Shown one piece after another: positions 54,901 to 57,284 of a stretch of DNA of 64,000 nt. Every line of letters begins with the position of its first letter. Within the stretch, counting starts at the first letter, position 1. The translations under genes and the position numbers were made by a program. Source of the DNA: Emydura subglobosa (lineage: Eukaryota; Chordata; Testudines; Chelidae); contig ML679971.1 of NCBI GenBank assembly GCA_007922225.1, positions 372,001-436,000 of the forward strand, read 5' to 3'. The notes below the pieces were generated by a model. It saw only the letters and a program-made list of their open reading frames with translations, had not been told where the DNA came from and searched no databases.

Positions 54901-56790
54901 CTGGATCCTTTTCTGCAGAACTGCTGCCTCCCCTGTCGGTCCCCAGTCTGTAGCTGTGCATGGGATTTTTACGTCCTAAGTGCAGGACTCTGCACGTGTC
55001 CTTGTTGAATCGCATAAGATTTTTTTCTTTTTTTTTGGCCCAATCCTCCAATTGTTCCAATTTGACTAGGTCACTCTGTGTCTTATCCCTACTCTCCAGT
55101 GTATCTACCACTTCCCCCAGCTTAGTGTCATTTGCAATCTTGCTGAGGGTGCAATCCTCCCTATCCTCCATTCGGCACTACTTCCTCTCTGCTTTTTTAA
55201 ATGTCAGATGTAAAGCTTTAACAGTATGCATTTATTTGTGTTTATTTTTACCATGAGGAAAACTTCTTTTCTTCACAATTTCTACTCCTTTGCCATCTGT
55301 ATTGGAACTAGAGGAGTATCTCTATTACTGCGAAAATACATTCCCTTTCATATCATCAAAGCACTTCTGGCAAAAGATCATCCTAACAGAGGATTGGAGC
55401 TATATTTAGAGCAAGTTGGTTCTTCCCAGTCCACAGTCAAGTGCTAATGGAAGATACATTAGTGCTAAGTGCTTACAAGCGGTTAATTTTTGCAATATGG
55501 TTTAACTTTGGTGACTTCTTTTAGTGCCTGTTTGATTGTTTTCTTGCTGCATTTTATCATTTAAATACTAGCAAGATACATTTTTCACTGTGCAGGTCAT
55601 TCATTAGGATAAATGCCAAGTTTTGTGAGTCTGGTTTCCTTGCTACATTGAACTCTGAATCCTGTACACTCAGTGTTTAAACACCCTTCTGGAAAAACCA
55701 CATTGAAACTGCAGGGGGCATGATTTTCAAAAGTGATTTTTGGGGTGTCCACCTTCAGACACCTGTAAGAGGTCTGATTTTCAGAAAGAGTAGAGCCATT
55801 CACCCCCTGGAAATCAGCTGTCTTTGATGTATCTCAAGTCGAGCACCCAGAATCTCTGGTCACATGAGACCTTTAGCCCATAGCATTCTCTATCTCACAG
55901 TAGTGTGGTGAGAAATTTGTTTTGTAGTGTGCTATAAAAATGCGAAGAGTCAGTGTAACCCACTGTTCCGTGTCCCCCGTCTAGACCCTGTCTACAGAGA
56001 ATATTGCTCTGCTACAGTTTCCATCACATGGACTTAGTCCTTTAATTCATGCTCTAGAGGGTCACATCTTTAGCTGTGGGAGGCCCCTGGTACAATCTTC
56101 GGTGTGGACCAAGATGGCAGGCGTTACACCAGGTTGTAGTATGAAGTCACTGCCTTACACTATGATTATGCGGAGTTGCATTACCCAAGTGGGAACTCCA
56201 AGGAATGTGAAGAAAGCACACCGATTGCACTATGCCTGTGGGCGATGTAGCCTGATTACCCAGAGTGCCTTGCTGTCTTCATAGGCTGGAGTGTAGGGCT
56301 ATGGGCCTGCCTACTCCCACTTCCCTTTGGGGTGTATTTCATCCCCTGGCTATGTGGAGTCATTACATTCTGTCCATGGCTGGGGCATTAGGGGCAGTGC
56401 ATCATCGCAACCACTCCTCATCCTATGTAGAGCTGCGCAAGATGCAGTGTCTAGAGTTGATTTGGCTCCAAGTATTAGTTGTGGATAACTGAGGCACATC
56501 TGTGATGGCCTTTCTCTTACCCATAATGCATAGTGAAAAGGTAGATGTTGAAGCCCTTGTAAATTGATGCTGCAGCTCCAGGCTGGTCTCATCAATGGCC
56601 AGTCATGAAGCTCTGTTGTAAATCCCTTTCTCTATTCTCTTCCTAGGTGGCCTTGGTGCAGGGGTCGTTCACGTGCATGGAACTGGGTTTTCTCCAGGAA
56701 ACACCTCCGTGACCATCTGTGGCGCTGCCTGTGAAATTCTGGGTGACTCGACAGTGACTGGTGTGAGCTGTCTCGCCCCGCGCTTGGACG
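86..56790 (+). CDS. PKHD1: PKHD1 (fibrocystin/polyductin), internal part, 24 exons
   Basis: Fibrocystin is a very large single-pass membrane protein of primary cilia and apical membranes in kidney tubule and bile duct; loss in humans causes autosomal recessive polycystic kidney disease. The 24 exons listed below join to 4770 bp (1590 codons) with no stop. Order along the product: end of one IPT/TIG domain (residues 1-13), an IPT (about 37-103), PA14 (about 105-300), a cysteine-bearing linker (about 300-700), then about nine or ten IPT/TIG repeats (about 730-1590). Many N-glycosylation sequons fit an extracellular protein. Both ends are outside the window: the first exon begins inside a Gly codon and the last ends after the first base of a codon. 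PKHD1L1 is the paralogue to exclude; the giant IPT exon and close identity to fibrocystin (for example the residues [20 protein letters not shown]) favour PKHD1. The missing parts are the N-terminus, G8 domains, PbH1 repeats, transmembrane segment and cytoplasmic tail. Confidence 0.96.
250..350 (-). repeat. tRNA-derived SINE head
   Basis: On the minus strand an A-box-like stretch (TAGCTCATGCAATAGAGG) lies about 35 bp before a B-box-like GGTTCAATTCC, the layout of a tRNA-derived pol III promoter. A similar GGTTTAATTC unit is at about 22016-22075. It lacks a clean cloverleaf, so I call it a SINE and not a tRNA gene. Confidence 0.55.
1017..1430. repeat. A/T-rich AGAGCTGGTTGGAAAA-type interspersed repeat
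   Basis: Starts AGAGCTGGTTGGAAAA and continues with degenerate GAAAATTTT/TTTTCAGT words on both strands. Related stretches are at about 22425-22760, 33764-33905, 40415-40515 and 59750-60057; the last has the same AGAGCTG end inverted at its far side. Probably an old DNA-transposon family; edges are approximate. The 131-codon minus-strand ORF across it is not a gene. Confidence 0.5.
1576..1646 (+). CDS. PKHD1: PKHD1 exon b (human exon 11 equivalent)
   Basis: A 71-bp exon after CTTGTTGCAG, followed by GTGCTG. Read with the two bases of exon a it encodes (K)[20 protein letters not shown] and TYS, nearly identical to the fibrocystin segment joining the second and third IPT domains. Ends with one base of a Glu codon. 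Confidence 0.94.
1954..2172. repeat. MITE with GGGTATGTCTACAC / GTGTAGACCTATCC ends
   Basis: The left end CAGGGTATGTCTACAC and right end CAGTGTAGACCTATCC are inverted. The body shares words (CAGCTGGCTGGGG, GCTGTGGGGCTAT, TTTATTGCAGTGTAGAC) with about 19815-20050, a second copy. Short Harbinger-type element. Another degraded stretch with TATGTCTACACTGC follows at 2173-2300. Confidence 0.6.
2517..2696. mobile_element. hAT-type MITE with 8-bp target duplication
   Basis: Inverted ends TAGAACCCTGC (2517) and GCAGGGCTCTA (ending 2696), flanked by CAAATCAG (2509-2516) and CAACTCAG (2697-2704), which match at 7 of 8 bases. An 8-bp duplication is the hAT signature. The body contains two diverged copies of one unit (CCCTGCAAATC...GATCCAAATTTT...), so the element has an internal tandem duplication. 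Confidence 0.7.
3584..3735. repeat. Interspersed repeat, 'TTATTGGACCAACTTC' family
   Basis: Contains CTTATTGGACCAACTTCAGCTGGTGAAAGAGACGAGTTTTC and later CCTGGGACCAACATGGCTACC. A second, longer member with similar ends lies at about 14217-14530. Both look like an old dispersed amniote repeat; class not certain. Confidence 0.5.
4146..4247 (+). CDS. PKHD1: PKHD1 exon c (human exon 12 equivalent), IPT domain
   Basis: A 102-bp exon after CTCTGTAG, followed by GTAACA. It encodes [15 protein letters not shown] then [19 protein letters not shown]: the first strands of an IPT/TIG domain, with the usual proline-glycine turn before the strand and GDFF loop. Human fibrocystin has the same register. Ends with one base of a Gly codon. 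Confidence 0.96.
4370..4492. mobile_element. hAT-type MITE, TAGGGTGACC family, copy 1
   Basis: Inverted ends TAGGGTGACCTGAT and ATCTGGTCACCCAC around a body shared with 26305-26426 and 46429-46552. Flanks GTTCAGAG (4362-4369) and CTTCAGAG (4493-4500) match at 7 of 8 bases, so the target duplication is still visible. Confidence 0.7.
4516..4622. repeat. Degraded GGGCCAGATTCTC palindromic repeat
   Basis: Starts AGGGCCAGATTCTCC and contains AAGTCAGTGGGACTACACCTGC, features of the short palindromic family seen at 6299-6390, 13813-13908, 19490-19590 and 49480-49608. The far inverted end is eroded here. Confidence 0.4.
4879..4974 (+). CDS. PKHD1: PKHD1 exon d (human exon 13 equivalent), end of IPT domain
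   Basis: A 96-bp exon after ACTGTCAG, followed by GTACAG. It encodes [20 protein letters not shown] and [11 protein letters not shown]. The PCxI...ISCTT cysteine pair is the usual IPT C-terminal half. Starts and ends in phase 1. Confidence 0.96.
4975..5686. other. Intron d-e
   Basis: Non-coding, 712 bp. I recognise no repeat or signal beyond the splice sites. Confidence 0.7.
5687..5828 (+). CDS. PKHD1: PKHD1 exon e (human exon 14 equivalent), start of PA14
   Basis: A 142-bp exon after AACTTCCCAG, followed by GTATTC. It encodes [20 protein letters not shown] then [16 protein letters not shown]. The GLLFEVWDG motif opens the PA14 domain, a beta-barrel thought to bind glycans. Ends in phase 2. 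Confidence 0.96.
5829..6805. other. Intron e-f
   Basis: Non-coding. It holds one short palindromic MITE at 6299-6390; nothing else recognised. A C-rich tract is absent before the next acceptor, which is CTGCCTAG. Confidence 0.7.
6299..6390. repeat. Palindromic GGGCCAGAT MITE
   Basis: About 90 bp running from AGGGCCAGATCCTCATCTGG through GTGTAAAGCAGCATAACTC to GAGAAGCTGGCCCTT, so its ends are inverted copies. Other members are at 13813-13908, 19490-19590 and 49480-49608. Confidence 0.6.
6806..6920 (+). CDS. PKHD1: PKHD1 exon f (human exon 15 equivalent), PA14
   Basis: A 115-bp exon after CTGCCTAG, followed by GTATTT. It encodes [20 protein letters not shown] and [18 protein letters not shown]. 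The RGFFVAPxTxNYTFWI stretch is the central diagnostic motif of PA14. Ends in phase 0. Confidence 0.97.
8710..9120 (-). repeat. MIR-like SINE split by a second repeat
   Basis: CCCTGTTTTATACATGGGG-AATTGAGG (about 8750-8776) and AAGTGACTTGCCCAGAATCA-CACAGG (about 9016-9041) are neighbouring parts of a minus-strand MIR-type SINE. They are separated here by about 240 bp of other sequence (about 8790-9010). Confidence 0.5.
9760..10215 (-). repeat. MIR-like SINE carrying a Harbinger MITE
   Basis: SINE words CATTCTACAGATGAAGAATC (9853-9872) and ATGACTTATTCAAGGCTACC (10121-10140) would be adjacent in an intact minus-strand copy. The MITE at 9877-10118 separates them. Confidence 0.6.
9877..10118. mobile_element. 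Harbinger-type MITE with TAA target duplication
   Basis: Ends AAGCAGGTCCATACTACC and TCTAGTGTAGACCTGCCC are inverted. TAA lies on both sides (9874-9876 and 10119-10121). A 3-bp TWA duplication and GTCTACAC ends are the PIF/Harbinger signature. The body has an ACACCCCTGAGTGACACAAG word related to the element at 60812-61078. Confidence 0.7.
10413..10688 (+). CDS. PKHD1: PKHD1 exon g (human exon 16 equivalent), PA14
   Basis: A 276-bp exon after TTTAATTCAG, followed by GTCAGT. It encodes [20 protein letters not shown], later [20 protein letters not shown] and [20 protein letters not shown]. The [12 protein letters not shown] motif followed by the GVQLHNTW strand is the second half of PA14. Phase 0 on both sides. 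Confidence 0.97.
10816..13151. mobile_element. Solo-LTR-like element interrupted by a CR1
   Basis: Begins TGTGACATACTG and ends GGAATGTCACA, giving 7-bp inverted TGTGACA/TGTCACA ends of the TG...CA type. CCTCC occurs on both sides (10811-10815 and 13152-13156), the 5-bp duplication expected of an integrated LTR. An AATAAA lies at 12740-12745. Without the CR1 (about 10990-12200) it would be about 1.1 kb. No gag, pol or env is present, so it would be a recombined solo LTR; orientation is not certain. Confidence 0.6.
10990..12200 (+). mobile_element. CR1 LINE, 3' part, decayed
   Basis: Recognisable CR1 reverse-transcriptase C-terminal sequence with frameshifts and stops. Open pieces (11453-11845 and 11811-12035) carry [20 protein letters not shown] and the [20 protein letters not shown] stretch. 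The 3' end shows GACGAGATGACCTCC and then ATTCTGTGATTC at about 12189-12200, the CR1 terminal octamer type. 5' truncated; no endonuclease. Confidence 0.85.
13705..13794 (+). CDS. PKHD1: PKHD1 exon h (human exon 17 equivalent)
   Basis: A 90-bp exon after TGTCTGCCAG, followed by GTGTGT. It encodes [20 protein letters not shown] and [10 protein letters not shown]. Equivalent to the fibrocystin segment just after PA14, with the SWGNASS...ATPDQ pattern. Phase 0 on both sides. Confidence 0.92.
13813..13908. repeat. Palindromic GGGCCAGA MITE
   Basis: AGAGGGCCAGAACCTCAGCT at the left and GAGGATGTGGCCCAGA at the right are inverted, with GGTGTAAAATGTCGTAGCTC inside. Same family as 6299-6390. Confidence 0.6.
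14217..14530. repeat. Interspersed repeat, second copy of the 3584-3735 family
   Basis: Left part has GTAAGTGAGTTAATATCTTC and GGTCAAGCTTTTGAGCTTCA; right part has GGTCCAGTAAAAGATATTCC then CTCACCCACCTTGTCTCTC, the inverted far end. Longer than the copy at 3584. Confidence 0.5.
14559..14890 (-). mobile_element. CR1 LINE 3' end fragment
   Basis: ATAGATTCTAAGGCCAGAAG then GGACCACTGTGATCTAGTCT and GACCCCTGCATAA is the antisense of a common CR1 3' end. The rest is untranslated CR1 sequence. Confidence 0.7.
15203..15293 (+). CDS. PKHD1: PKHD1 exon i (human exon 18 equivalent)
   Basis: A 91-bp exon after TATTTTTGTAG, followed by GTAATG. It encodes [20 protein letters not shown] and [10 protein letters not shown]. 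The IEELL.VKC.IEPL pattern is conserved in fibrocystin. Ends in phase 1. Confidence 0.94.
15780..15975 (+). mobile_element. CR1 3' untranslated fragment
   Basis: GGGTCTTGCCCATGTGCTCA, TGATCACCATATTTGGGGT and TTCGCCTTCCTCTGCAGCAT appear in the same order at 38170-38300, where the CR1 3' end is complete. This copy is truncated. Confidence 0.6.
16379..17640 (-). mobile_element. CR1 LINE, young, 5'-truncated, intact reverse-transcriptase ORF
   Basis: The minus-strand ORF 17634-16468 (388 codons, no stop) carries reverse-transcriptase motifs in order: [13 protein letters not shown] (first catalytic Asp), [20 protein letters not shown], and [10 protein letters not shown] (FADD in place of the usual YADD). 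These are followed by the CR1 tail [14 protein letters not shown] and [14 protein letters not shown]. The 3' end lies at 16379-16402 with repeated AATCATAG units. The endonuclease half is missing, as in most truncated CR1 copies, so it cannot move by itself. It is antisense to PKHD1 in an intron. Confidence 0.93.
18051..18193 (+). CDS. PKHD1: PKHD1 exon j (human exon 19 equivalent)
   Basis: A 143-bp exon after CCACTATCAG, followed by GTAAGT. It encodes [20 protein letters not shown] and [20 protein letters not shown], then YNLTEYTH. The [11 protein letters not shown] motif is nearly invariant in fibrocystin. Ends in phase 0. Confidence 0.96.
18560..18735 (-). repeat. MIR-like SINE
   Basis: AGAGGTTAAGTGACTTGCTC then AAGGTCACATAAGGAGGCAG is the antisense of the MIR core. 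It abuts the + strand SINE that follows. Confidence 0.65.
18738..18945 (+). repeat. MIR-like SINE
   Basis: GAGCAAATTGCTTCTCTGTG, CCTCAGTTTCCCCATCTG and TAAAATGGGGATAATGATG is the sense MIR core and tail. Ends at a (TTA)n tract. Confidence 0.7.
18941..18974. repeat. (TTA)n microsatellite
   Basis: About ten ATT/TTA units in a row at the 3' end of the SINE before it, where such tails usually grow. Confidence 0.9.
19272..19402 (+). CDS. PKHD1: PKHD1 exon k (human exon 20 equivalent)
   Basis: A 131-bp exon after CCTTTCCCAG, followed by GTATCC. It encodes [20 protein letters not shown] and [20 protein letters not shown]. Same register as fibrocystin. Ends in phase 2. Confidence 0.95.
19490..19590. 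repeat. Palindromic GGGCCAGA-type MITE
   Basis: GGGGCAGCACCTCAACTGGTG and CAGCTGAGGATCTGGCC are inverted ends around CATAGCCCAGTTGAAGTCAG. Same family as 6299-6390. Confidence 0.5.
19815..20050. repeat. MITE related to 1954-2172
   Basis: GTGGCTATACTGCAATTAAA at the left and TTAATTGCATCATAGACATC at the right, with an internal CTGAACGTCTACGCTGCAAT. Shares GGGGCTAT and CTGGGCTCTGA-type words with 1954-2172. Confidence 0.5.
20139..20358 (+). repeat. Unclassified interspersed repeat, copy 1 of 2
   Basis: Begins AGGGCCCAAGCAGAATTTTTT. It shares long near-identical runs with 59365-59577, including AGTACAAACTTGTAACA and CCCCCTCCCACACACATACC. Class unknown. Confidence 0.7.
20371..20683. mobile_element. 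Harbinger-type MITE
   Basis: Left end GGGTACGTCTACATTGACG, right end GTAAGTGTAGACCAGGCC: inverted and matching the ends of the long Harbinger element at 41334-45122. The interior has GTCGACG words as that element does. Confidence 0.7.
22174..22358 (+). CDS. PKHD1: PKHD1 exon l (human exon 21 equivalent)
   Basis: A 185-bp exon after ATACCTTTCAG, followed by GTAACT. It encodes (S)[17 protein letters not shown]..., [20 protein letters not shown] and [14 protein letters not shown]. The paired cysteines and the FYxDEIIxxD motif are conserved. Ends in phase 1. Confidence 0.96.
22425..22760. repeat. A/T-rich repeat, related to 1017-1430
   Basis: AATAGAGCTGGTTTGTAGAG at the left, then GAAAACATT/TTTTCAGT-rich sequence. 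Fills most of the intron between exons l and m (22359-22781). Confidence 0.45.
22782..22920 (+). CDS. PKHD1: PKHD1 exon m (human exon 22 equivalent)
   Basis: A 139-bp exon after TTCCCTTCAG, followed by GTAGGA. It encodes (V)[39 protein letters not shown] and LPLLSL. The RPGGN...VVGSPP and AGCG motifs are diagnostic of fibrocystin. Ends in phase 2. Confidence 0.95.
24230..24775 (+). mobile_element. Old CR1 LINE fragment
   Basis: AAGGGTGCAGAAAAGAGCTA, ATGATTCGAGGACTGGAGAA and AGAGCTCAATCCATTTAGTT are the nucleotide form of the CR1 '[11 protein letters not shown]...LFSL' tail. Full of indels; ends near TTCTATGTATTGG. Confidence 0.75.
26040..26290 (-). repeat. MIR-like SINE
   Basis: Pieces of the SINE core (CTCAGGCAAGTTATTTCCCC, TCTCTGTGCCTCAGTGTCCC and ATCTATAAAGTGGGAATGA) are on the + strand, so the core itself reads +. 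The stretch before it (CTACCTCACAGGGGTCTTCT-GAGG) is the tail of another copy. Strand is therefore mixed. Confidence 0.45.
26305..26426. mobile_element. hAT-type MITE, TAGGGTGACC family, copy 2
   Basis: TAGGGTGACCAGATAGCAAG at the left and ACATCCGGTCACCCAG at the right are inverted. The body has the shared TAATAGGCACCTATATAAGA word. No clear target duplication remains. Confidence 0.65.
26774..26928 (+). CDS. PKHD1: PKHD1 exon n (human exon 23 equivalent)
   Basis: A 155-bp exon after CTCCACCAG, followed by GTAAAG. It encodes [40 protein letters not shown] and [11 protein letters not shown]. The QRLQ..SPPLGG.FRI motif is conserved; the acidic first part is divergent. Ends in phase 1. Confidence 0.95.
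26929..27380. other. Intron n-o
   Basis: Non-coding, 452 bp. Nothing recognised. Confidence 0.7.
27381..27565 (+). CDS. PKHD1: PKHD1 exon o (human exon 24 equivalent)
   Basis: A 185-bp exon after GAACTTCTCAG. It encodes [40 protein letters not shown] and [20 protein letters not shown]. The RYLN..DFTV and WTL.W....GDLPN motifs match fibrocystin. The donor is GTACGA, weaker than the others, but the frame continues into exon p (S|VSAENLTG). Confidence 0.95.
27566..28657. other. Intron o-p
   Basis: Non-coding. A CR1 3' scrap (about 28160-28240, CTGAAGCATCTGGCATTGGG) is followed by a tRNA-derived SINE (28285-28480). Nothing recognised in 27566-28155. Confidence 0.7.
28285..28480 (+). repeat. tRNA-derived MIR-like SINE
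   Basis: The head has an A-box-like TGGTCTGGTGCTGAAGG and a B-box-like GGTTCAATTCC; the body ends CCCACCTGTAAAATGGAGAT. One of the clearer full-length copies in the window. Confidence 0.65.
28658..28780 (+). CDS. PKHD1: PKHD1 exon p (human exon 25 equivalent)
   Basis: A 123-bp exon after CCTGCTAG, followed by GTAAGT. It encodes [20 protein letters not shown] then [20 protein letters not shown]. This is the most conserved stretch in the window compared with fibrocystin. Phase 0 on both sides. Confidence 0.97.
29080..29470 (+). repeat. MIR-like SINE split by a Harbinger MITE
   Basis: The SINE head and core run to GTGACCTTGGTCAAGTCACTTA (29184) and resume at TTTGTTTCCCCATCTGTAAA (about 29376). 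Between them sits an element starting GGCCTGGTCTACACTG. Confidence 0.65.
29185..29365. mobile_element. Harbinger-type MITE inside a SINE
   Basis: Left end GGCCTGGTCTACACTGCTG is identical to the family's right-end consensus at 45122. TTA (29182-29184) and TCA (29366-29368) flank it, a decayed TTA duplication. The right end (GGTCTACACAATGCC) is poorly preserved, so this edge is approximate. Confidence 0.55.
30395..30500 (+). CDS. PKHD1: PKHD1 exon q (human exon 26 equivalent)
   Basis: A 106-bp exon after CATCTCTTCAG, followed by GTAATG. It encodes [20 protein letters not shown] then [15 protein letters not shown]. The VNDVPA.C.GSCSFQY motif precedes the next IPT domain. Ends in phase 1. Confidence 0.96.
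30893..31940. mobile_element. LTR-like segment (candidate)
   Basis: Starts TGTGACAGAGCGCTGGGCCA, the same TGTGACA start as the element at 10816, and has an AATAAA near 31862. I could not find a matching end or target duplication. Its middle holds the Tx1-like coding remnant, so it may be a composite. Confidence 0.35.
31160..31600 (-). pseudogene. LINE ORF2 C-terminal remnant, Tx1-like
   Basis: The minus strand reads in pieces [17 protein letters not shown] (31591-31397) and [18 protein letters not shown] (31391-31164); another frame gives a C..C-like CPFCGMRET. This resembles the C-terminal cysteine region of Tx1-group LINE proteins. The resemblance is from memory and the frame is broken. 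Confidence 0.35.
31941..33095 (+). mobile_element. Old CR1 LINE fragment
   Basis: TTTTCTGTAAGGCATTTGAC, GGTCTCCCAGGGATTGGTTC, AGAGCCACGAGAATGATTAA and GGAGCTCAATCTATTTAGCT follow the CR1 reverse-transcriptase order ([26 protein letters not shown]). The frame is lost throughout. More diverged than the copies at 16379 and 54246. Confidence 0.8.
34361..34639 (+). CDS. PKHD1: PKHD1 exon r (human exon 27 equivalent), IPT domain
   Basis: A 279-bp exon after TATCATTCCAG, followed by GTACGT. It encodes [40 protein letters not shown] and [17 protein letters not shown]. Most of one IPT/TIG domain (ITGSGF loop, NxTxCxV strand) plus the start of the next. Ends in phase 1. Confidence 0.97.
35205..35960 (-). 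mobile_element. CR1 3' end interrupted by a hAT MITE
   Basis: TTATGATCATCTAGTCTGAC then CTCCTGCATAACA is the antisense CR1 3' end. CR1 sequence continues to AACCTCATCATAG (about 35474) and resumes at about 35853. Confidence 0.65.
35475..35844. mobile_element. hAT-type MITE, CAGGCGTGGCCAA family
   Basis: Left end CAGGCGTGGCCAAAC and right end GTTGGCCACGCCTG are inverted. Flanks CATCATAG (35467-35474) and CATTACAG (35845-35852) match at 6 of 8 bases. The GC-rich interior contains inverted CTTCTGCCC/GGGCAGAAG and GGGGC words, so it is itself partly palindromic. Confidence 0.65.
38160..38465 (+). mobile_element. CR1 LINE 3' end
   Basis: GAGTCTTGCCCATGTGCTCA, TTTTTCGCCTTCCTCTGCAG, GAGGTCAGATTAGATGATCA and TAATGGCCCCTTCTGACCTT are the canonical CR1 3' untranslated sequence. 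No coding part remains. Confidence 0.8.
38660..38790 (-). repeat. MIR-like SINE fragment
   Basis: CACAAAGAGGTTAAATAACT then TGGCCAACAGAAAGCCAGTG resembles the antisense MIR core. Confidence 0.55.
38866..38996 (+). CDS. PKHD1: PKHD1 exon s (human exon 28 equivalent), IPT domain
   Basis: A 131-bp exon after GGTTTTGTAG, followed by GTAAGA. With the base from exon r it encodes [20 protein letters not shown] then [27 protein letters not shown] is the typical IPT loop. Ends in phase 0. Confidence 0.96.
38997..39536. other. Intron s-t
   Basis: Non-coding. A minus-strand tRNA-like SINE head lies at about 39205-39280 (antisense of TTAGCTCAAGTGATAGAGAC). Confidence 0.65.
39537..39672 (+). CDS. PKHD1: PKHD1 exon t (human exon 29 equivalent), IPT domain
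   Basis: A 136-bp exon after TTGTTTCCAG, followed by GTGATG. It encodes [20 protein letters not shown] then [20 protein letters not shown]. The last strand of one IPT and the start of the next (PAVVSLSRN). Ends in phase 1. Confidence 0.95.
40160..40680 (-). repeat. Nested SINEs
   Basis: A minus-strand MIR-like SINE starts at CAGTAGATCTCAAAGCACTT (about 40190) and resumes at AGGTGGGGAAACTGAGGCAC (about 40542) to 40680. Between them lie a tRNA-like head pair (40285-40380) and an A/T-rich repeat (40415-40515). Confidence 0.55.
41660..42916 (+). pseudogene. Harbinger transposase, frameshifted
   Basis: Two overlapping open pieces: 41983-42414, with [20 protein letters not shown] and a helix-turn-helix-like [15 protein letters not shown], and 42266-42916, with [24 protein letters not shown] and [12 protein letters not shown]. 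The DDE triad can be placed: Asp in REAID at 42268 (first frame), Asp in GDPAY at 42527 and Glu in VECAF at 42635 (second frame). The frame changes immediately after the first Asp, and upstream of 41983 there are stops. AATAAA is at about 43015. The product cannot be made in one piece. Confidence 0.88.
43134..44850 (-). pseudogene. Harbinger Myb-like DNA-binding partner, broken
   Basis: Minus-strand remnant of the second Harbinger gene. Near the start it has HWSVRR-like Myb sequence and [14 protein letters not shown] words, later [15 protein letters not shown] and the acidic MDEEEEE run, then [15 protein letters not shown] in the last piece. A stop interrupts the first part (around 44518). 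A GT at 44209-44208 and an AG at 43592-43591 fit an intron of about 620 bp. The partner normally brings the transposase to the nucleus and DNA. Confidence 0.75.
45285..45545 (+). repeat. tRNA-derived MIR-like SINE
   Basis: Head TTTAGTAGATAGGGCGCAGG and CTTCCAGTCCC, core TTGGGCAAATCACTTCACCT, tail GGGCCTCAG-GTTATTACTGTAATATAAATA. Near full length. Confidence 0.6.
46429..46552. mobile_element. hAT-type MITE, TAGGGTGACC family, copy 3
   Basis: TAGGGTGATCAGAGAGCAAG at the left and CATCTGGTCACCCTA at the right, flanked by a perfect 8-bp duplication CTCTGATG (46421-46428 and 46553-46560). 124 bp. The best-preserved of the three copies. Confidence 0.85.
46738..47102 (+). pseudogene. R2-type LINE, endonuclease end, broken
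   Basis: Reads [20 protein letters not shown] then [12 protein letters not shown] before a stop (about 46852). PDVV...VVDVTVPFE fits the restriction-like endonuclease of R2-group LINEs (PD...D motif). Downstream in another frame come [20 protein letters not shown], also typical of the C-terminus. 5' truncated. Confidence 0.65.
48166..48361 (+). CDS. PKHD1: PKHD1 exon u (human exon 30 equivalent), IPT domain
   Basis: A 196-bp exon after CTTTCCACAG, followed by GTGAGT. It encodes [40 protein letters not shown] and [20 protein letters not shown]. Matches the fibrocystin NYTDLDVEV...LPPLPAG domain. Ends in phase 2. Confidence 0.96.
48362..48888. other. Intron u-v
   Basis: Non-coding, 527 bp. 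Nothing recognised. Confidence 0.7.
48889..48956 (+). CDS. PKHD1: PKHD1 exon v (human exon 31 equivalent), IPT start
   Basis: A 68-bp exon after GTGTTTTGCAG, followed by GTAAAT. It encodes [20 protein letters not shown] then [12 protein letters not shown] is the conserved entry into the IPT domain that continues in the giant exon. Starts in phase 2, ends in phase 1. Confidence 0.96.
49480..49608. repeat. Palindromic GGGCCAGA MITE
   Basis: AGGGCCAGATTTTGCTCTG at the left and GGAGAATTTGGCCCT at the right are inverted, with CAGTAAATCAGCAGTATCTC inside. Slightly longer than its relatives (6299-6390). Confidence 0.55.
49640..49810 (+). repeat. MIR-like SINE
   Basis: CCAGTTCTACCATGGATTGC and TTAGCCAAGTCACCTAACCC fit the head and core of the same SINE type; the tail is eroded. 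Confidence 0.5.
50230..51440 (+). mobile_element. Old CR1 LINE fragment
   Basis: GGGGTGTCCCCTAGGGGTCT, AATTTGCAGATGATACAAAA, AGATCTTGGAGTCATTGTGG and, at the 3' end, GACACTGGGCTAGATGGACC are CR1 reverse-transcriptase and 3' sequences in the right order. Frame lost; an A run with G tract at about 50838-50860. Confidence 0.85.
52401..54026 (+). CDS. PKHD1: PKHD1 exon w (human exon 32 equivalent), giant IPT exon
   Basis: A 1626-bp exon after GTACCCCTAG, followed by GTAAGT; 542 codons without a stop. It encodes about six IPT/TIG units, each with a proline-rich entry, a G.G loop and a cysteine pair: (G)[93 protein letters not shown]; and [19 protein letters not shown] with [13 protein letters not shown]. 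About 17 N-glycosylation sequons. The other 23 exons average near 137 bp, so this exon looks like a fused run of IPT units; a giant exon at this place is a PKHD1 feature. Residues near 53752-53812 are unusually hydrophobic (see findings). Phase 1 on both sides. Confidence 0.98.
54027..56646. other. Intron w-x
   Basis: Non-coding. A decayed antisense CR1 fills 54246-55171. I recognise nothing in 55172-56646. Confidence 0.75.
54246..55171 (-). mobile_element. CR1 LINE, 5'-truncated, decayed
   Basis: 3' end at 54246 (TAGAATCATAGAAGATGAGG) with the GGAGGTCATCTAGTCTAG signature. Coding pieces [40 protein letters not shown] and the [15 protein letters not shown] stretch closely match the intact copy at 16379-17640, but frameshifts break the frame at least three times. 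Confidence 0.9.
56647..56790 (+). CDS. PKHD1: PKHD1 exon x (human exon 33 equivalent), IPT domain
   Basis: A 144-bp exon after CTCTTCCTAG, followed by GTCAGT. With the base from exon w it encodes [40 protein letters not shown] and [16 protein letters not shown] is the IPT loop, and the two cysteine pairs are kept. Ends in phase 1; the next exon is not in the window. Confidence 0.96.
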
Positions 56791-57284
56791 GTCAGTTAAA
56801 ATGTTGGGCTGGATAAAGAACCCTCCTAAAATCTGTCCCCTCCCTCAAACCAAATTTCCTGAATCCCCCTTGCAAAAAAATACCAGAGTGAGTGAGGAGA
56901 TGCAGAGGCACCTCTGATGACCCTAAAACTGCCAGGGAGAAGCGAGAGCGCCAAACATGGCACCAGCCACCACATCCTGACCCTCCTCCAAAGCCTTCTG
57001 ATTCCGACGTCAGTGGGAATCCTTCTATTGATAGTAACGGGCTTTGAATCAGGCCCTCTCTGGCCCCACAGTTGGAAACACCACATGGCCATTGCTTTGT
57101 GAGTGTGTGAGAGATGCGATGAGAGACGGTATGTGGCTGTATGACAGCCTGTCTCTGCAGCATCATCGCCATGGGAAAAATTCCGTGGAAGCACCAGCAC
57201 CTTCTCTGTACCTTCCCTCTCTCGATGGCAGGAGGTAGGGAATGGTGTGGGACGGGGCTATGGCATGAATGCGTGCATGTAGCA

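Noticed and set aside
86..56790. PKHD1L1 as the gene
   Set aside because: The paralogue shares PA14 and IPT domains, but the giant IPT exon and close residue identity across all 24 exons fit PKHD1.
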